Shown here: piece after piece, positions 8,340 to 17,376 of the stretch
Layout: each line of letters starts with the position of its first letter
Numbering within the stretch: position 1 is the first letter of the stretch
Origin: Chryseobacterium sp. JM1
GTDB lineage: Bacteria > Bacteroidota > Bacteroidia > Flavobacteriales > Weeksellaceae
Assembly: GCF_000737715.1 (NCBI RefSeq)
Contig: NZ_JPRN01000006.1
Span: 62,001 to 126,000 of the forward strand
DNA length: 64,000 nucleotides
Direction: 5' to 3'
Made by a program: the position numbers and the translations under genes
Notes under the pieces: model-generated
What the model was told of the DNA's origin: nothing
What the model saw: only the letters and a program-made list of their open reading frames with translations
Databases searched by the model: none

Positions 8340-9335
8340 ATGAAAAAATATATTTTAGGTCTTTTTGCTGTAGCAGTTGTTTCTTCATGCGTAAGCCAGC
8401 AGGAAAGGGCAATGAAGAGTGCTGACAAGAACGTTATCTTAAAAGCAGCGAATGAAAATTTCGCCAAAAAGAATTGGAAAAATGCATTGGCTCTCTATGA
8501 CAGGTTGACTAACCTGGTAGCGGGAACAGATGACTTTCCAAACGTAGGTTTTAATACTGCTTATGCCAATTATTATGACAAAAGCTATAAACTGGCAGGA
8601 CATCAGTTTAAAAACTTTGCCGTAAACTTCCCGAAAGACCCAAGAGCTGAAGAAGCTGCATATATGTCTGCATTATGCTACTACGAAGGTTCTATGGATT
8701 ATAACTTGGACCAGTCTACTACAGAAACAGCGATCAATGAGCTTCAGGACTTCCTGACGAATTATCCAAATTCTGAGCGATCTAAAAATATCAGCCAGCT
8801 GGTGGATGAACTGTCTTATAAATTAGAATTCAAAGCATACGAAAATGCAAGACAGTATTTCAAAATGGGTGAGTATAAAGCGGCTAACGTGGCTTTAGAA
8901 AACGTATTGGAAGATTTTCCAAGTACAAAACTTCGTCCAAAGATTTATGACTTTATCATGAAATCCCGTTACGAACTGGCTTCAAAATCAGTTTATGAAC
9001 TTAAAGGGGAACGTTTAGAAAGTGCTTTGGCTTACACCAAACTCGTAGAAAAAGAACTTCCGAACACAGAATATTCCAAAACAGCATTGGATCTGAGAGA
9101 AAAACTGGAAAAAGAAAAAACCAACTTTGCAGTTGTAAAAAAACAAACTGATGCAAGAATTGCAGCATTAACGGCAAGACAGAAAAAAGAGGCTGAAAAG
9201 ACGGCTGAAAAAAATAAAACGGAGCAGCAGATCAAAGATCAGATCAGCAACGAAAAGAAGGCAATGCAGATCCAGAGGGACAGTGCGGCACTTAGTACCC
9301 CTCCTCCGGCAGCCACTTTCAAAATCCAAAGATAA
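8340..9335 (+). CDS. bamD: Outer-membrane assembly lipoprotein BamD
   Basis: The 331-residue product has a lipoprotein signal ending at Cys17 (FAVAVVSSC). TPR-like helices follow: the ALALYDRLTNLV, AGHQFKNFAVNFPKDPRAEEAAYM and AINELQDFLTNYPNSE segments are characteristic of BamD, which uses five TPRs to hold the BamA beta-barrel insertase. The C-terminal about 70 residues are an extended Lys/Glu/Gln-rich coiled-coil-like tail ending in a Pro/Ala stretch, longer than in E. coli BamD (about 245 residues) and common in flavobacterial homologues. It precedes rpoZ, which has its own promoter. Confidence 0.9.
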   Translation: MKKYILGLFAVAVVSSCVSQQERAMKSADKNVILKAANENFAKKNWKNALALYDRLTNLVAGTDDFPNVGFNTAYANYYDKSYKLAGHQFKNFAVNFPKDPRAEEAAYMSALCYYEGSMDYNLDQSTTETAINELQDFLTNYPNSERSKNISQLVDELSYKLEFKAYENARQYFKMGEYKAANVALENVLEDFPSTKLRPKIYDFIMKSRYELASKSVYELKGERLESALAYTKLVEKELPNTEYSKTALDLREKLEKEKTNFAVVKKQTDARIAALTARQKKEAEKTAEKNKTEQQIKDQISNEKKAMQIQRDSAALSTPPPAATFKIQR

Positions 9336-9339
9336 TTCG

Positions 9340-9347
9340 TAAATTTG
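9340..9347 (+). promoter_or_regulatory. -7 promoter box (TAAATTTG) for rpoZ
   Basis: TAAATTTG fits TAnnTTTG and lies directly after the bamD stop, 30 bases before the rpoZ start, so rpoZ can be transcribed apart from bamD. Confidence 0.55.
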
Positions 9348-9376
9348 CCATCTTAAAATAAAATAATTTTCTCAAA

Positions 9377-9700
9377 ATGAGTGTAAAAGATACAAAAGCA
9401 GAAGTAAATACTATTACTTACGATAAAGACAAGATTGAAGATAAAGTAGGTTCAATCTATGAAGCTATTGTTATCATGGGAAAGAGAGCAGAGCAGATCA
9501 ACGCGGAGATCCGTACGGAGCTTCACAATAAACTAGACGAGTTTGCTGTGCACAATTCTACATTGGAAGAAGTTTTCGAAAACAGAGAGCAGATCGAAAT
9601 CTCTAAACATTACGAAAAACTTCCTAAGCCTACTTCTATTGCTATCGAAGAATGGCTGAATGAAGATATCTATTTCAGAAAGACAGAAGACAGAAAATAA
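9377..9700 (+). CDS. rpoZ: RNA polymerase omega subunit (Rpb6-like)
   Basis: The 107-residue protein contains the omega/Rpb6 core: GSIYEAIVIMGKRAEQINAE, where the K-R-A-x-Q-I-N motif contacts the beta' subunit. The C-terminal part (KPTSIAIEEWLNEDIYFRK) is the Bacteroidota form. It helps assemble and stabilise RNA polymerase. It lies between bamD and coaBC, the usual flavobacterial order, and is followed by a strong hairpin (9724-9758). Confidence 0.88.
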   Translation: MSVKDTKAEVNTITYDKDKIEDKVGSIYEAIVIMGKRAEQINAEIRTELHNKLDEFAVHNSTLEEVFENREQIEISKHYEKLPKPTSIAIEEWLNEDIYFRKTEDRK

Positions 9701-9723
9701 TTGTTTTTGTTTTTAAACATATG

Positions 9724-9758
9724 AAGGTCATAAGGGAATTCAATTCTTTTATGACCTT
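9724..9758 (+). terminator. Hairpin terminator after rpoZ
   Basis: AAGGTCATAA pairs with TTATGACCTT and the stem continues with two G-T wobbles and three further pairs to about 15 base pairs with a 5-base loop. The T-run afterwards is interrupted, so termination may be partial. Confidence 0.6.
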
Positions 9759-9823
9759 TGTCTGTTTGTACCCGTCTTTGTGCGAAAAAATAAGTAATTT
9801 AGTATTTCAAAAATTAAAACTAA

Positions 9824-11029
9824 ATGAGTGTTTCCGGTAAAAAGATACTTATCGCTGTTTCTGGAGGAATTGCGGCCTATAAAATTCATTTCCTGATCCG
9901 GGATTTTGTGAAAAAAGGTGCCGAAGTTCAGGTGATTATGACGCCCGATGCAGAACAGTTTGTAACGAAACTAAGTCTTTCAACGCTTTCAAAAAAACCT
10001 GTATATTCAGATTTTTACAGTGATAACGGTACCTGGAACAGTCATGTGGAAATGGCCCTTTGGGCAGATGTCATTATCGTTGCGCCATGCACGGCCAATA
10101 CATTAGCCAAGATGATCCACGGAATGTGTGATAATCTGGTGATTGCCACCTATATGTCGGCGAAATGCCCCATATTTATTGCTCCAGCCATGGATCTTGA
10201 TATGTATGCGCATCCTTCCACCAAGCAGAATCTTGAAATGGCGGAAGATTACGGACATTTTATCATTCCTGCAGAAAGTGGTGAGCTGGCCAGTGGCCTG
10301 ATCGGGCAGGGAAGGATGGCAGAACCGGAGACGATTTTCAAAACCGTTGACCAATTCTTTGCTTCTCAAAATCACAGCAAAAGCCTTGAAGGAAAAACAG
10401 TGCTGATTACCGCCGGCCCTACTTATGAAGCCATTGATCCTGTAAGATTTATCGGGAATCATTCCTCCGGGAAAATGGGGTTCTCTCTTGCGGAAGAAGC
10501 TTCAAAGAGAGGAGCCAAAGTGATCCTGATCTCCGGGCCAAGCTCTCAGACAACTGAGGATAAGAATATTGAACTTCATAAAATAACCTCTGCTAAAGAG
10601 ATGCTGAATAAAGTTTTTGAATTTTATGACCGCGTGGATATTGGTATTGCGAGTGCTGCTGTAGCAGATTACGCTCCAAAAGAGGTGGCGAAGGAGAAAA
10701 TTAAAAAGAATGATGATAATTTAACCATCGAACTGGTGAAAAATCCGGACATTCTTAAAACCATGGGCGAAAAGAAAACCCATCAGTTTCTGGTAGGATT
10801 TGCCCTGGAAACCCAGAATGAAGAAGAAAATGCGAAAGGAAAGCTGGAAAAGAAAAACCTTGACATGATCGTCCTGAACTCCCTTCGTGATGAAGGCGCA
10901 GGCTTTAAAAACGACACCAATAAAATCAAGATATTGACCAAAGCAGGAAAACAGGAATTCGATCTGAAATCCAAAGATGAAGTGGCTAAAGATATTCTGG
11001 ATTTTGTTGAGTCTCAGATTTTAAAATAA
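9824..11029 (+). CDS. coaBC: Bifunctional phosphopantothenoylcysteine decarboxylase / phosphopantothenate-cysteine ligase
   Basis: The 401-residue protein has both coenzyme A biosynthesis domains. Residues 1-180 are the FMN-dependent CoaC half: ILIAVSGGIAAYK, the SHVEMALWADVIIVAPCTANT segment bearing the catalytic His, and PAMDLDMY. Residues about 188-400 are the CoaB ligase half: VLITAGPTYEAIDPVRFIGN, NHSSGKMG, AAVADYAP and the KKNLDMIVLN segment. Together they convert 4'-phosphopantothenate plus Cys to 4'-phosphopantetheine. Full length for the fused enzyme. It is followed after 36 bases by porD and then recN, the conserved flavobacterial arrangement. Confidence 0.95.
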   Translation: MSVSGKKILIAVSGGIAAYKIHFLIRDFVKKGAEVQVIMTPDAEQFVTKLSLSTLSKKPVYSDFYSDNGTWNSHVEMALWADVIIVAPCTANTLAKMIHGMCDNLVIATYMSAKCPIFIAPAMDLDMYAHPSTKQNLEMAEDYGHFIIPAESGELASGLIGQGRMAEPETIFKTVDQFFASQNHSKSLEGKTVLITAGPTYEAIDPVRFIGNHSSGKMGFSLAEEASKRGAKVILISGPSSQTTEDKNIELHKITSAKEMLNKVFEFYDRVDIGIASAAVADYAPKEVAKEKIKKNDDNLTIELVKNPDILKTMGEKKTHQFLVGFALETQNEEENAKGKLEKKNLDMIVLNSLRDEGAGFKNDTNKIKILTKAGKQEFDLKSKDEVAKDILDFVESQILK

Positions 11030-11065
11030 TTTTAATAAATTTCCGTTCTCAATTTTTAATAGATA

Positions 11066-11968
11066 ATGAAAAAAATCATAAGCCTATTCTTGCTGCTTTT
11101 TATATATAATCTGAGTTTTTCCCAGGAACTGCTTGCAACAGTACAGATCAACTCCCAACAGCTGGGAGGAAGTAACCAGCAGGCCTATAAAGCACTGGAG
11201 AAAAGTCTTAGAGACTTTATCAACAATACCAGTTGGACGGGGAAAAAACTTCAGAATTTCGAGAAGATCAAATGTAATTTTGCAGTCGTAGTTGCTGAAA
11301 GAGATGGAAACCGTTTTAAAGGAAGCATTGTGATCCAGGCTGTGCGTCCGGTGTACAATACAAGTTACGAGTCACCGTTAGTCAACCTTCAGGACCAGAG
11401 ATTTGCATTTGAATATGTGGAAAATGAAAACCTTGTGTTTAATGAAAGACAGTTTTCTGGAAAAAACCTGATCGATGTGATCAGTTTTTATGTTTACGTC
11501 ATCTTAGGGTATGATGCAGACAGCTTCCAGTCTATGGGAGGAACACAATGGTTCTCAAAAGCGCAGCAGATTGCCCAAAATTCGCAGAACAGAAACTATG
11601 AAGGATGGAATGTCATCAATGAGCCGCGAAGCCGTACCATACTGATCAATGAGATCATTAATCCGAATTGGAGCCAATTAAGATCTACGATGTATACCTA
11701 TCACAGGGCAGGTTTGGATAATCTGTTCAATCAGGATCAGACGGCCGCAAAAAAAGTGATCTTTGATGCACTGATGCAGCTGAAAATGTATGAAAACTCA
11801 TTCCAGCAGTCTTATTATTTCAATCTTTTCTTAGATAATAAAAGTGACGAAATTTTCAATGTTTTCAATTCAGGAAACAATGGAGGGCTTGTCATGAATG
11901 ACCTTAAGCAGCTGATGATGATCTTTACGCCCAAATATTCTGAGAATAAATGGAGCAAGTGGAAATAA
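11066..11968 (+). CDS. porD: Type IX secretion system protein PorD (DUF4835)
   Basis: The 300-residue protein starts with a signal peptide (MKKIISLFLLLFIYNLSFS, cut before Gln). The body matches DUF4835: TVQINSQQLGGSNQQAYKAL, an INNTSWTGKKL segment, then VRPVYNTSYESP and YVYVILGYDADSF. This family is annotated as PorD, an accessory of the type IX secretion/gliding machinery, exported to the periplasm or outer membrane; its exact role is poorly known. The position between coaBC and recN is the usual one. Its presence fits the T9SS-sorted cargo elsewhere in the window. Confidence 0.78.
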   Translation: MKKIISLFLLLFIYNLSFSQELLATVQINSQQLGGSNQQAYKALEKSLRDFINNTSWTGKKLQNFEKIKCNFAVVVAERDGNRFKGSIVIQAVRPVYNTSYESPLVNLQDQRFAFEYVENENLVFNERQFSGKNLIDVISFYVYVILGYDADSFQSMGGTQWFSKAQQIAQNSQNRNYEGWNVINEPRSRTILINEIINPNWSQLRSTMYTYHRAGLDNLFNQDQTAAKKVIFDALMQLKMYENSFQQSYYFNLFLDNKSDEIFNVFNSGNNGGLVMNDLKQLMMIFTPKYSENKWSKWK

Positions 11969-11987
11969 AATCTGCCGTCTTTAGCCA

Positions 11988-12017
11988 TTGAATACCGAAT
12001 ACTAAATTCTATATTTG
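11988..12017 (+). promoter_or_regulatory. Promoter of recN (TTG-N19-TATATTTG)
   Basis: TTG at 11988-11990 and TATATTTG at 12010-12017 are separated by 19 bases, a very good match to the Bacteroidota -33/-7 layout. The recN ATG is 26 bases downstream. Confidence 0.7.
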
Positions 12018-12043
12018 CATTACTTAAAGTAATCAGCTAATCC

Positions 12044-13693
12044 ATGCTTTCGAGAATTTACATTAAAAATTTTGCCCTGATTGATACCCTTGAAGTATCA
12101 CTGAATAACGGTCTGCAGGTAATTACCGGGGAGACCGGAGCTGGTAAATCCATTATTTTAGGGGCCTTAAGGCTGATCCTTGGCGAAAGGGCAGAAGTAA
12201 AATCTATTTCCAAATCGGAAGAGAAAAGCATTGTAGAGACCGAATTTGATCTCAATAACCAGTTCAAAAAATTCTTTATCGAAAATGATCTGGACTATGA
12301 GCATAACACCATCATCAGAAGGGAAATTCTTCCTTCGGGAAAATCCAGAGCGTTCATCAATGATGTGCCGGTGACCCTTGATGTACTTAAAGAACTGTCT
12401 TCAAAACTGATCGATATTCATTCCCAGTTTGAAACTTCGAACCTTTTTACTTCAGAATATCAGTTCAAAATTATTGACGGACTTTCTGAAAACAAAAAGG
12501 GCATTGAAGACTATCAGAATGAATTTTCAGACTATCAGAGTTTAAAAATACAGCTTAAAAAACTTCAGACCCAGCTTTCTGAAAACAGGAAAGAAAGTGA
12601 TTACAAAGATTTTCTTCTGAACGAACTGGAAGAACTGAAACTGGATGATGTAGATTATGAAGACCTTCAGAATCAGTTATCTATTCAGGAAAATGCAGAG
12701 ATGATCTCCGAAAATCTTGTACAGATCCTTTCTAGATTTCACCAGGAAGAAGTAGGAATTCTGTCGTTTTTTAACGAAGCTAAACATAAACTTTCCAGAA
12801 TTGCAGAAGTATCCAATGGCTTTTCAGAACTTGATGAAAGACTGGAAACCTCTTTTGTAGAACTGAAAGACATCATTTCCGAACTTGAAAATGAATCGGA
12901 AAGAATAGAGATCAATCCAGCCAATCTCGCGATCCTTGTTGAGCTTAATAATAAAATCAATGCTTTATTTCTGAAGCATAGTGTTTCTGATCTGGATGAA
13001 CTGAAAGCGCTCAGAGATCAGCTGGCAGGTGAGCAGAAAGGAGCTTCGGAACTCGAAGATCATATTGCGGAGATTGAAGAAAATATTTCCAAAAAAGAAA
13101 AAACGCTTCAGGCTCTTGCTGAAAAGCTGTCGAAAAACAGAAAAAAATCCGTTCCTGTCTTCATCAAAAAAGCAGAAGGGCTTCTGAAAAAACTAGGTCT
13201 TGAAAAAGCAACCGTAGATATTGAACTTCAGGATACAGCTGAGTTTAATGCATTTGGAAAAGAAAACATACAGTTACTCTTCCAGGCCAATTCAGGTTTT
13301 CCTTTAAAACCAATTCAGACCGCTATTTCCGGTGGTGAAAGATCCAGGGTAATGCTTGCGGTGAAAAAGATCATTGCAGAAAGTGATGAACTTCCAACCC
13401 TGATTCTGGATGAAATTGATACCGGGGTTTCAGGGAAAGTAGCCGAAGAAATAGGAAACCTGATGAGAGAAATGTCTGCGGATATGCAGCTTATCGTTAT
13501 TTCCCATCTCGCACAGGTTGCAGCGAAAGGAAATGACAATTATAAAGTTGTAAAACGTGATATTTCCGGCAAAACACAATCTACCATCATTCCTTTGAAC
13601 GACGAAGAAAAACTGAATGAAATCGCCCAGCTTCTGTCCGGAAGCAAAATTACTGAGGCTGCACTGGCACAGGCAAAAGAATTGATTGGCTAA
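12044..13693 (+). CDS. recN: DNA repair protein RecN (SMC-like ATPase)
   Basis: The 549-residue protein begins MLSRIYIKNFALIDTLEV, typical of RecN, with Walker A GETGAGKS near residues 29-36. A long coiled-coil region (about 150-370) is split by a short central domain. The C-terminal head has the ABC signature AISGGERSRVMLA, Walker B LPTLILDEIDTGVSG and the switch His in VISHLAQVA. RecN is an SMC-like cohesin acting in double-strand-break repair. Length fits the family. It has its own promoter just upstream. Confidence 0.95.
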   Translation: MLSRIYIKNFALIDTLEVSLNNGLQVITGETGAGKSIILGALRLILGERAEVKSISKSEEKSIVETEFDLNNQFKKFFIENDLDYEHNTIIRREILPSGKSRAFINDVPVTLDVLKELSSKLIDIHSQFETSNLFTSEYQFKIIDGLSENKKGIEDYQNEFSDYQSLKIQLKKLQTQLSENRKESDYKDFLLNELEELKLDDVDYEDLQNQLSIQENAEMISENLVQILSRFHQEEVGILSFFNEAKHKLSRIAEVSNGFSELDERLETSFVELKDIISELENESERIEINPANLAILVELNNKINALFLKHSVSDLDELKALRDQLAGEQKGASELEDHIAEIEENISKKEKTLQALAEKLSKNRKKSVPVFIKKAEGLLKKLGLEKATVDIELQDTAEFNAFGKENIQLLFQANSGFPLKPIQTAISGGERSRVMLAVKKIIAESDELPTLILDEIDTGVSGKVAEEIGNLMREMSADMQLIVISHLAQVAAKGNDNYKVVKRDISGKTQSTIIPLNDEEKLNEIAQLLSGSKITEAALAQAKELIG

Positions 13694-13744
13694 AAAACTG
13701 TAACATATTTTACTTTATATTTACTAATATAAAAAAACTAACAT

Positions 13745-15211
13745 ATGTTTCTAAAGTTCCTCAGACTGGAAATCAAGAGCTTTTTCCGCGGTACTTCTGT
13801 AGGCGTGAATCTGGCCATGAAAATCCTTCGTTTTATAGGAATCCTTTATTTTATGGCCTGTCTGGCAGGAGGTGCTTTTGCGGCGTTCTTCTACGTACGG
13901 GACGAAATGCATCAGGATCCTTTAAAAGTCGTTTCAAAATTTTTAGTGATAGCATGGGCTGTAGACTTGATCCTCAAGTACATCTGGCAGGAAATGTCTA
14001 CCCAGAATATCAAGCCTTTCCTGACCCAGAATATTCCTAAAAATACATTGGTCAATTATATGCTCGTGAAAACCTTTCTTTCCGCATTGAGCTGGCTGAA
14101 TTCCCTATTTTTCATTACATTCTCAATCATTGCGATGTTCAATGGATACAGTATTGTAGGTATTTTAACCTGGTTCATCGGAATTTCCTTTTTATTTTAT
14201 TTGAATAATTTTATCAATATCCTGTTCAATGATAAAGAAACGATTGCCGTTGTCATAGGCTGTATATTTGCCGGAGTGGGTGCGCTTTGCTATTACAATA
14301 TTGTGCCGGTACTTTCTTACTCTGAGAAATTTATTTATAGTTTCTACCAGACTCCTTACTGGATTATAATTCCAATTGTCCTGTTTTTCGGCTTATGGCG
14401 AATCTGTTTCAGCTACGTTCGCAAAGAATTCTATCTGGATCAGGGACTCGAAGCGAAGAAGCAGTTTGGGAAAACCGAAAATATCGCCTTCTTAAATAAA
14501 TACGGTGTCATCGGAACATTTATCAACAATGATATCAAAATGCTGAGACGGAATAAAGTCACCAAAGGAATTCTGATTGGAAGTTTTTTCTTCCTTTTCT
14601 ACGGATTGCTGATGTTCTCTTCTACAATTTACAAAACGCCGGCCATGATGATGTTTATGGGGCTGTTTGTGACCGGAGGTTTTCAGTTTCTTTTCGGGCA
14701 GAGAGTTCCTTCGTTCGACAGTTCTTATTACCCATTAATGATGACCCTGAATGTTCCTTACAAAGAATATCTCAAAGCAAAATGGTGGCTGATCAACATC
14801 ATGACAGCAGCTTCAATTATCATTGCGTTATTTTATGCCTATTTCGGGTGGGAGCTCTATATCACATTTTTTGCGGCAGGGATTTATAATATCGGGGTGA
14901 ATTCCCAACTTACCCTTTGGTCTGGTGCGTATAATAAAACGCAGATCGATCTTAATTCAAAAGAAAAAAGGATAGGACAGAAAAACAGTTTTAATCTGAA
15001 ATCCATGCTTCTTCTAATCCCGAAAATGTTACTCCCAATGGGTGTTTTTGCTCTGTCAAAATATTTCTTCGGAATCACTGCAGGCGTTGTAAGCATTGGA
15101 ATTCTGGGACTTGTAGGATTTATGCTGAGAGAAAAAATATTCGATATCATCGTTAAACAATACAAACGCGAAAAATACAGTACGCTGGACGCATTTAAAA
15201 ACAAAGACTAA
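13745..15211 (+). CDS. DUF5687 family ABC-2-like membrane protein
   Basis: The 488-residue protein has about ten to twelve hydrophobic segments and few other features, as expected for the membrane half of a Bacteroidota ABC exporter (DUF5687). The opening FLKFLRLEIKSFFRG is a short amphipathic interface before the first helix. The next gene, 3 bases downstream, encodes an ABC ATPase, so the two likely form one transporter. Substrate is not deducible; similar pairs are usually guessed to export lipids or peptides. Confidence 0.82.
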   Translation: MFLKFLRLEIKSFFRGTSVGVNLAMKILRFIGILYFMACLAGGAFAAFFYVRDEMHQDPLKVVSKFLVIAWAVDLILKYIWQEMSTQNIKPFLTQNIPKNTLVNYMLVKTFLSALSWLNSLFFITFSIIAMFNGYSIVGILTWFIGISFLFYLNNFINILFNDKETIAVVIGCIFAGVGALCYYNIVPVLSYSEKFIYSFYQTPYWIIIPIVLFFGLWRICFSYVRKEFYLDQGLEAKKQFGKTENIAFLNKYGVIGTFINNDIKMLRRNKVTKGILIGSFFFLFYGLLMFSSTIYKTPAMMMFMGLFVTGGFQFLFGQRVPSFDSSYYPLMMTLNVPYKEYLKAKWWLINIMTAASIIIALFYAYFGWELYITFFAAGIYNIGVNSQLTLWSGAYNKTQIDLNSKEKRIGQKNSFNLKSMLLLIPKMLLPMGVFALSKYFFGITAGVVSIGILGLVGFMLREKIFDIIVKQYKREKYSTLDAFKNKD

Positions 15212-15214
15212 ATT

Positions 15215-15934
15215 ATGATTACCATCAATAACTTATCCAAGACCTACGGAACTGCGACAGTTCTTAATATTGAGCATCTTGAAATTCCTAACGGTGAAAC
15301 TTTTGGGCTGGTAGGGAATAATGGAGCCGGGAAAACCACGCTTTTTAGTCTTATGCTTGACCTGATCCAGCCTACGACAGGCTTTGTAAGCATCGAGGAT
15401 ATTAAAGTCAATGAATCTGAAGCCTGGAAAAACAAAGTGTCTGCTTTTGTAGATGATACTTTCCTGATCGGCTATCTGACGCCTGAAGAATATTTCTATT
15501 TCATCGGCGAATTGAGAGGTCAGAATAAAGCTTCTGTAGACGAATTTTTAAAACCTTTCCATGATTTTTTCAATGGAGAAATTCTTAATTCTGGAAAATA
15601 TGTCCGTGACTTATCAAAAGGAAACCAGAAAAAGGTAGGAATCATCGGAGCTGTCATCGGAAATCCGGAAATCATTATCTTAGATGAACCTTTTGCGAAT
15701 CTGGATCCATCAACCCAGATTAAACTTAAAAATTTAATTAAAGAACTTTCAAAGCAGGACGGGGTTACTTTTCTGATCTCTAGCCATGACCTTTCCCATA
15801 CAACCGAAGTATGCAACAGAATTGTCGTAGTGAATAAAGGACAGCTTGTGAAAGACATCAAGACCAATCCGGAAACATTGAAGGATCTGGAGCAGTATTT
15901 TGCAGATCAGGTTTCTATGCCGGCAGAAGTTTAA
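15215..15934 (+). CDS. ABC transporter ATP-binding protein
   Basis: The 239-residue protein has Walker A GLVGNNGAGKTTL (about 30-42), an ABC signature DLSKGNQKKVGI, Walker B EIIILDEPFANLDPS and the switch His in LISSHDLSH. This is a complete nucleotide-binding domain with no fused membrane or C39 peptidase domain. It follows the DUF5687 permease by 3 bases and presumably powers it. It is not evidently an exporter of the small peptides at 16928-17356, which lie on the other strand. Confidence 0.9.
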   Translation: MITINNLSKTYGTATVLNIEHLEIPNGETFGLVGNNGAGKTTLFSLMLDLIQPTTGFVSIEDIKVNESEAWKNKVSAFVDDTFLIGYLTPEEYFYFIGELRGQNKASVDEFLKPFHDFFNGEILNSGKYVRDLSKGNQKKVGIIGAVIGNPEIIILDEPFANLDPSTQIKLKNLIKELSKQDGVTFLISSHDLSHTTEVCNRIVVVNKGQLVKDIKTNPETLKDLEQYFADQVSMPAEV

Positions 15935-15948
15935 CTGATATAAAAATA

Positions 15949-16884
15949 ATGAGTATAGAATCCCAAAACGTCACAGACTATCCCAACAGCAACACTATTT
16001 TTATGGTGTGGAAACTGAATGAAAGCCCGCAGCTGAAAGATGTTTTCCAGCAGCTTTGTGCTTTGGTCCTCAATCTTAATAATTCGGCTTTCAACAGGTT
16101 TCCGGACAGTAGAGTAAGCTGCGTAATGGGAATTGGTGCTGATGCCTGGAAAAAACTGGAACTTCCGACACCGTTACCGAAAGAACTGATCAGTTTTGAA
16201 GAAATTAAAGGAGTAAAACATACGGCTGTTTCTACACCCGGAGATCTTCATTTTCACCTGAGAGCAGATAATAAAAGCCTTATTTTCGATATGGCGATAG
16301 AGATCTCAAAACTTTTGAGCTCCGTTGCCGAAAGTATTCTTGAAATCCATGGATTCAAATATTGGGATGCCCGTTCCATTCTCGGTTTTGTAGACGGAAC
16401 CGAAAATCCGCATGGAGAAGACCGCGATTATTTTGCGAAAATTGGCGATGAAGATCTTCAGTATAAAGGCGGCAGCTACTTATTTGTTCAGAAATATCTT
16501 CACAATATGGATGCCTGGAAAAGGCTTTCCAAAGAAGAGCAGGAAAAAGTAATTGGAAGATCAAAAGAGAATGATATAGAAATGTCTGATTCCGTAAAAC
16601 CATCCAATTCCCATATTGCTTTGGCTAATATTGAAGGGGATAATGGTGAAGAGCTTAAGATTGTAAGAGACAATATGCCGTTTGGAAGTCCTTCTTCCAA
16701 TGAGTTCGGAACGTATTTCATAGCTTATGCCAGTACATTCAGCACAACGAAGAAAATGCTGACGAATATGTTCATCGGAGATCCGCCGGGCAATTACGAC
16801 AGAATTTTAGATTTCAGTACAGCAGTTACCGGAACGCTTTTCTTTGTTCCTACCAGAAATATGCTGGATGAATTTTCAGGATAA
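15949..16884 (+). CDS. DyP-type haem peroxidase
   Basis: The 311-residue protein shows the DyP signature GFVDGTENP (GxxDG, whose Asp acts in the distal haem pocket), preceded by KYWDARSILG and followed by GGSYLFVQKYLHNMDAW. The proximal haem ligand is probably the His of SNSHIALAN. The C-terminal part has FIAYASTFSTTKKML and the RILDFSTAVTGTLFFVP end, both usual for DyPs. No signal peptide is seen, so it is cytoplasmic. No encapsulin gene is adjacent and no encapsulin-targeting tail is evident. Substrate unknown. Terminated by the hairpin at 16889-16915. Confidence 0.9.
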   Translation: MSIESQNVTDYPNSNTIFMVWKLNESPQLKDVFQQLCALVLNLNNSAFNRFPDSRVSCVMGIGADAWKKLELPTPLPKELISFEEIKGVKHTAVSTPGDLHFHLRADNKSLIFDMAIEISKLLSSVAESILEIHGFKYWDARSILGFVDGTENPHGEDRDYFAKIGDEDLQYKGGSYLFVQKYLHNMDAWKRLSKEEQEKVIGRSKENDIEMSDSVKPSNSHIALANIEGDNGEELKIVRDNMPFGSPSSNEFGTYFIAYASTFSTTKKMLTNMFIGDPPGNYDRILDFSTAVTGTLFFVPTRNMLDEFSG

Positions 16885-16888
16885 ATAA

Positions 16889-16915
16889 AAAGGCCGGAAC
16901 TTGTTTCCGGCCTTT
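16889..16915. terminator. Bidirectional terminator between DyP gene and the small-peptide operon
   Basis: AAAGGCCGGAA and TTCCGGCCTTT form a perfect 11-base-pair stem with a 5-base loop. Convergent genes end on either side (DyP on plus, peptides on minus), so it can serve both. Confidence 0.85.
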
Positions 16916-16927
16916 CCATCAATTATT

Positions 16928-17134
16928 TTAAATAGGATCTTCCTCGATCGGTGTAGCACACATATCAACATGCACCATACACATTCCCTGGCAGGGATTG
17001 TCTGTAGGAACGCTACAGCATGCGTAATAACCGTTGTATTGGACAAGATACCAGTTCGGTGGGCAGCGTGGAACAACAGCCCCTCCGAATACGTCTTTCA
17101 GGCTGGCTCTGTTGAATTTTTTCAGGTTTTTCAT
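16928..17134 (-). CDS. Small cysteine-rich peptide with double-glycine leader (bacteriocin-like), copy 2
   Basis: The 68-residue product has a leader MKNLKKFNRASLKDVFGG ending in Gly17-Gly18, the cleavage motif used by C39-type peptidase/ABC exporters. The predicted 50-residue core has six cysteines in the pattern C-x14-CC-x7-C-x3-C-x6-C and shares VQYNGYYACC and NPCQGMC blocks with the neighbouring copy. Such leaders are known in Chryseobacterium genes loosely called bacteriocin-like. It is second in a two-gene minus-strand unit, 27 bases after copy 1, and ends just before a bidirectional terminator. No modification or export gene is adjacent. Activity is unknown; toxin, signal or metal-binding peptide are open options. 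Confidence 0.72.
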   Translation of the reverse strand: MKNLKKFNRASLKDVFGGAVVPRCPPNWYLVQYNGYYACCSVPTDNPCQGMCMVHVDMCATPIEEDPI

Positions 17135-17161
17135 GGGAAATAGTTTAATTAAAGTTTTATT

Positions 17162-17356
17162 TTACATAGGATCTCCTGAACACGTTCCTTCCTCAATAAG
17201 GCATAACGTCCCTTTACATGGATTACCGCCGGGAGGCATTCTGATGCAGCAGACATGATACCCGTTATATTGTAAATGAATCGTAGTACCCGGACAGGTG
17301 TGTCCTCCTAGAAATTCTTTTAAGAGATTTCTGTTTAGTTTTTTTAAATTTTTCAT
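17162..17356 (-). CDS. Small cysteine-rich peptide with double-glycine leader (bacteriocin-like), copy 1
   Basis: The start is the ATG at 17356, because translation then begins with MKNLKKLNRNLLKEFLGG, matching the leader of copy 2 at 11 or more of 18 positions; the frame extends 7 codons further without support. The predicted core after Gly17-Gly18 is 46 residues with six cysteines, C-x14-CC-x9-C-x4-C-x6-C, and contains LQYNGYHVCC and NPCKGTLC. It is the first gene of the pair and has a plausible promoter at 17377-17405. The close leader but drifted core is typical of paralogous secreted peptides. Function unknown. Confidence 0.72.
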   Translation of the reverse strand: MKNLKKLNRNLLKEFLGGHTCPGTTIHLQYNGYHVCCIRMPPGGNPCKGTLCLIEEGTCSGDPM

Positions 17357-17376
17357 AAGAATAGTTTTGTATATCA

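Noticed and set aside
15215..15934. Idea that the ABC ATPase exports the double-glycine peptides
   Set aside because: It lacks a C39 peptidase domain, is coupled to the DUF5687 permease and is on the opposite strand.
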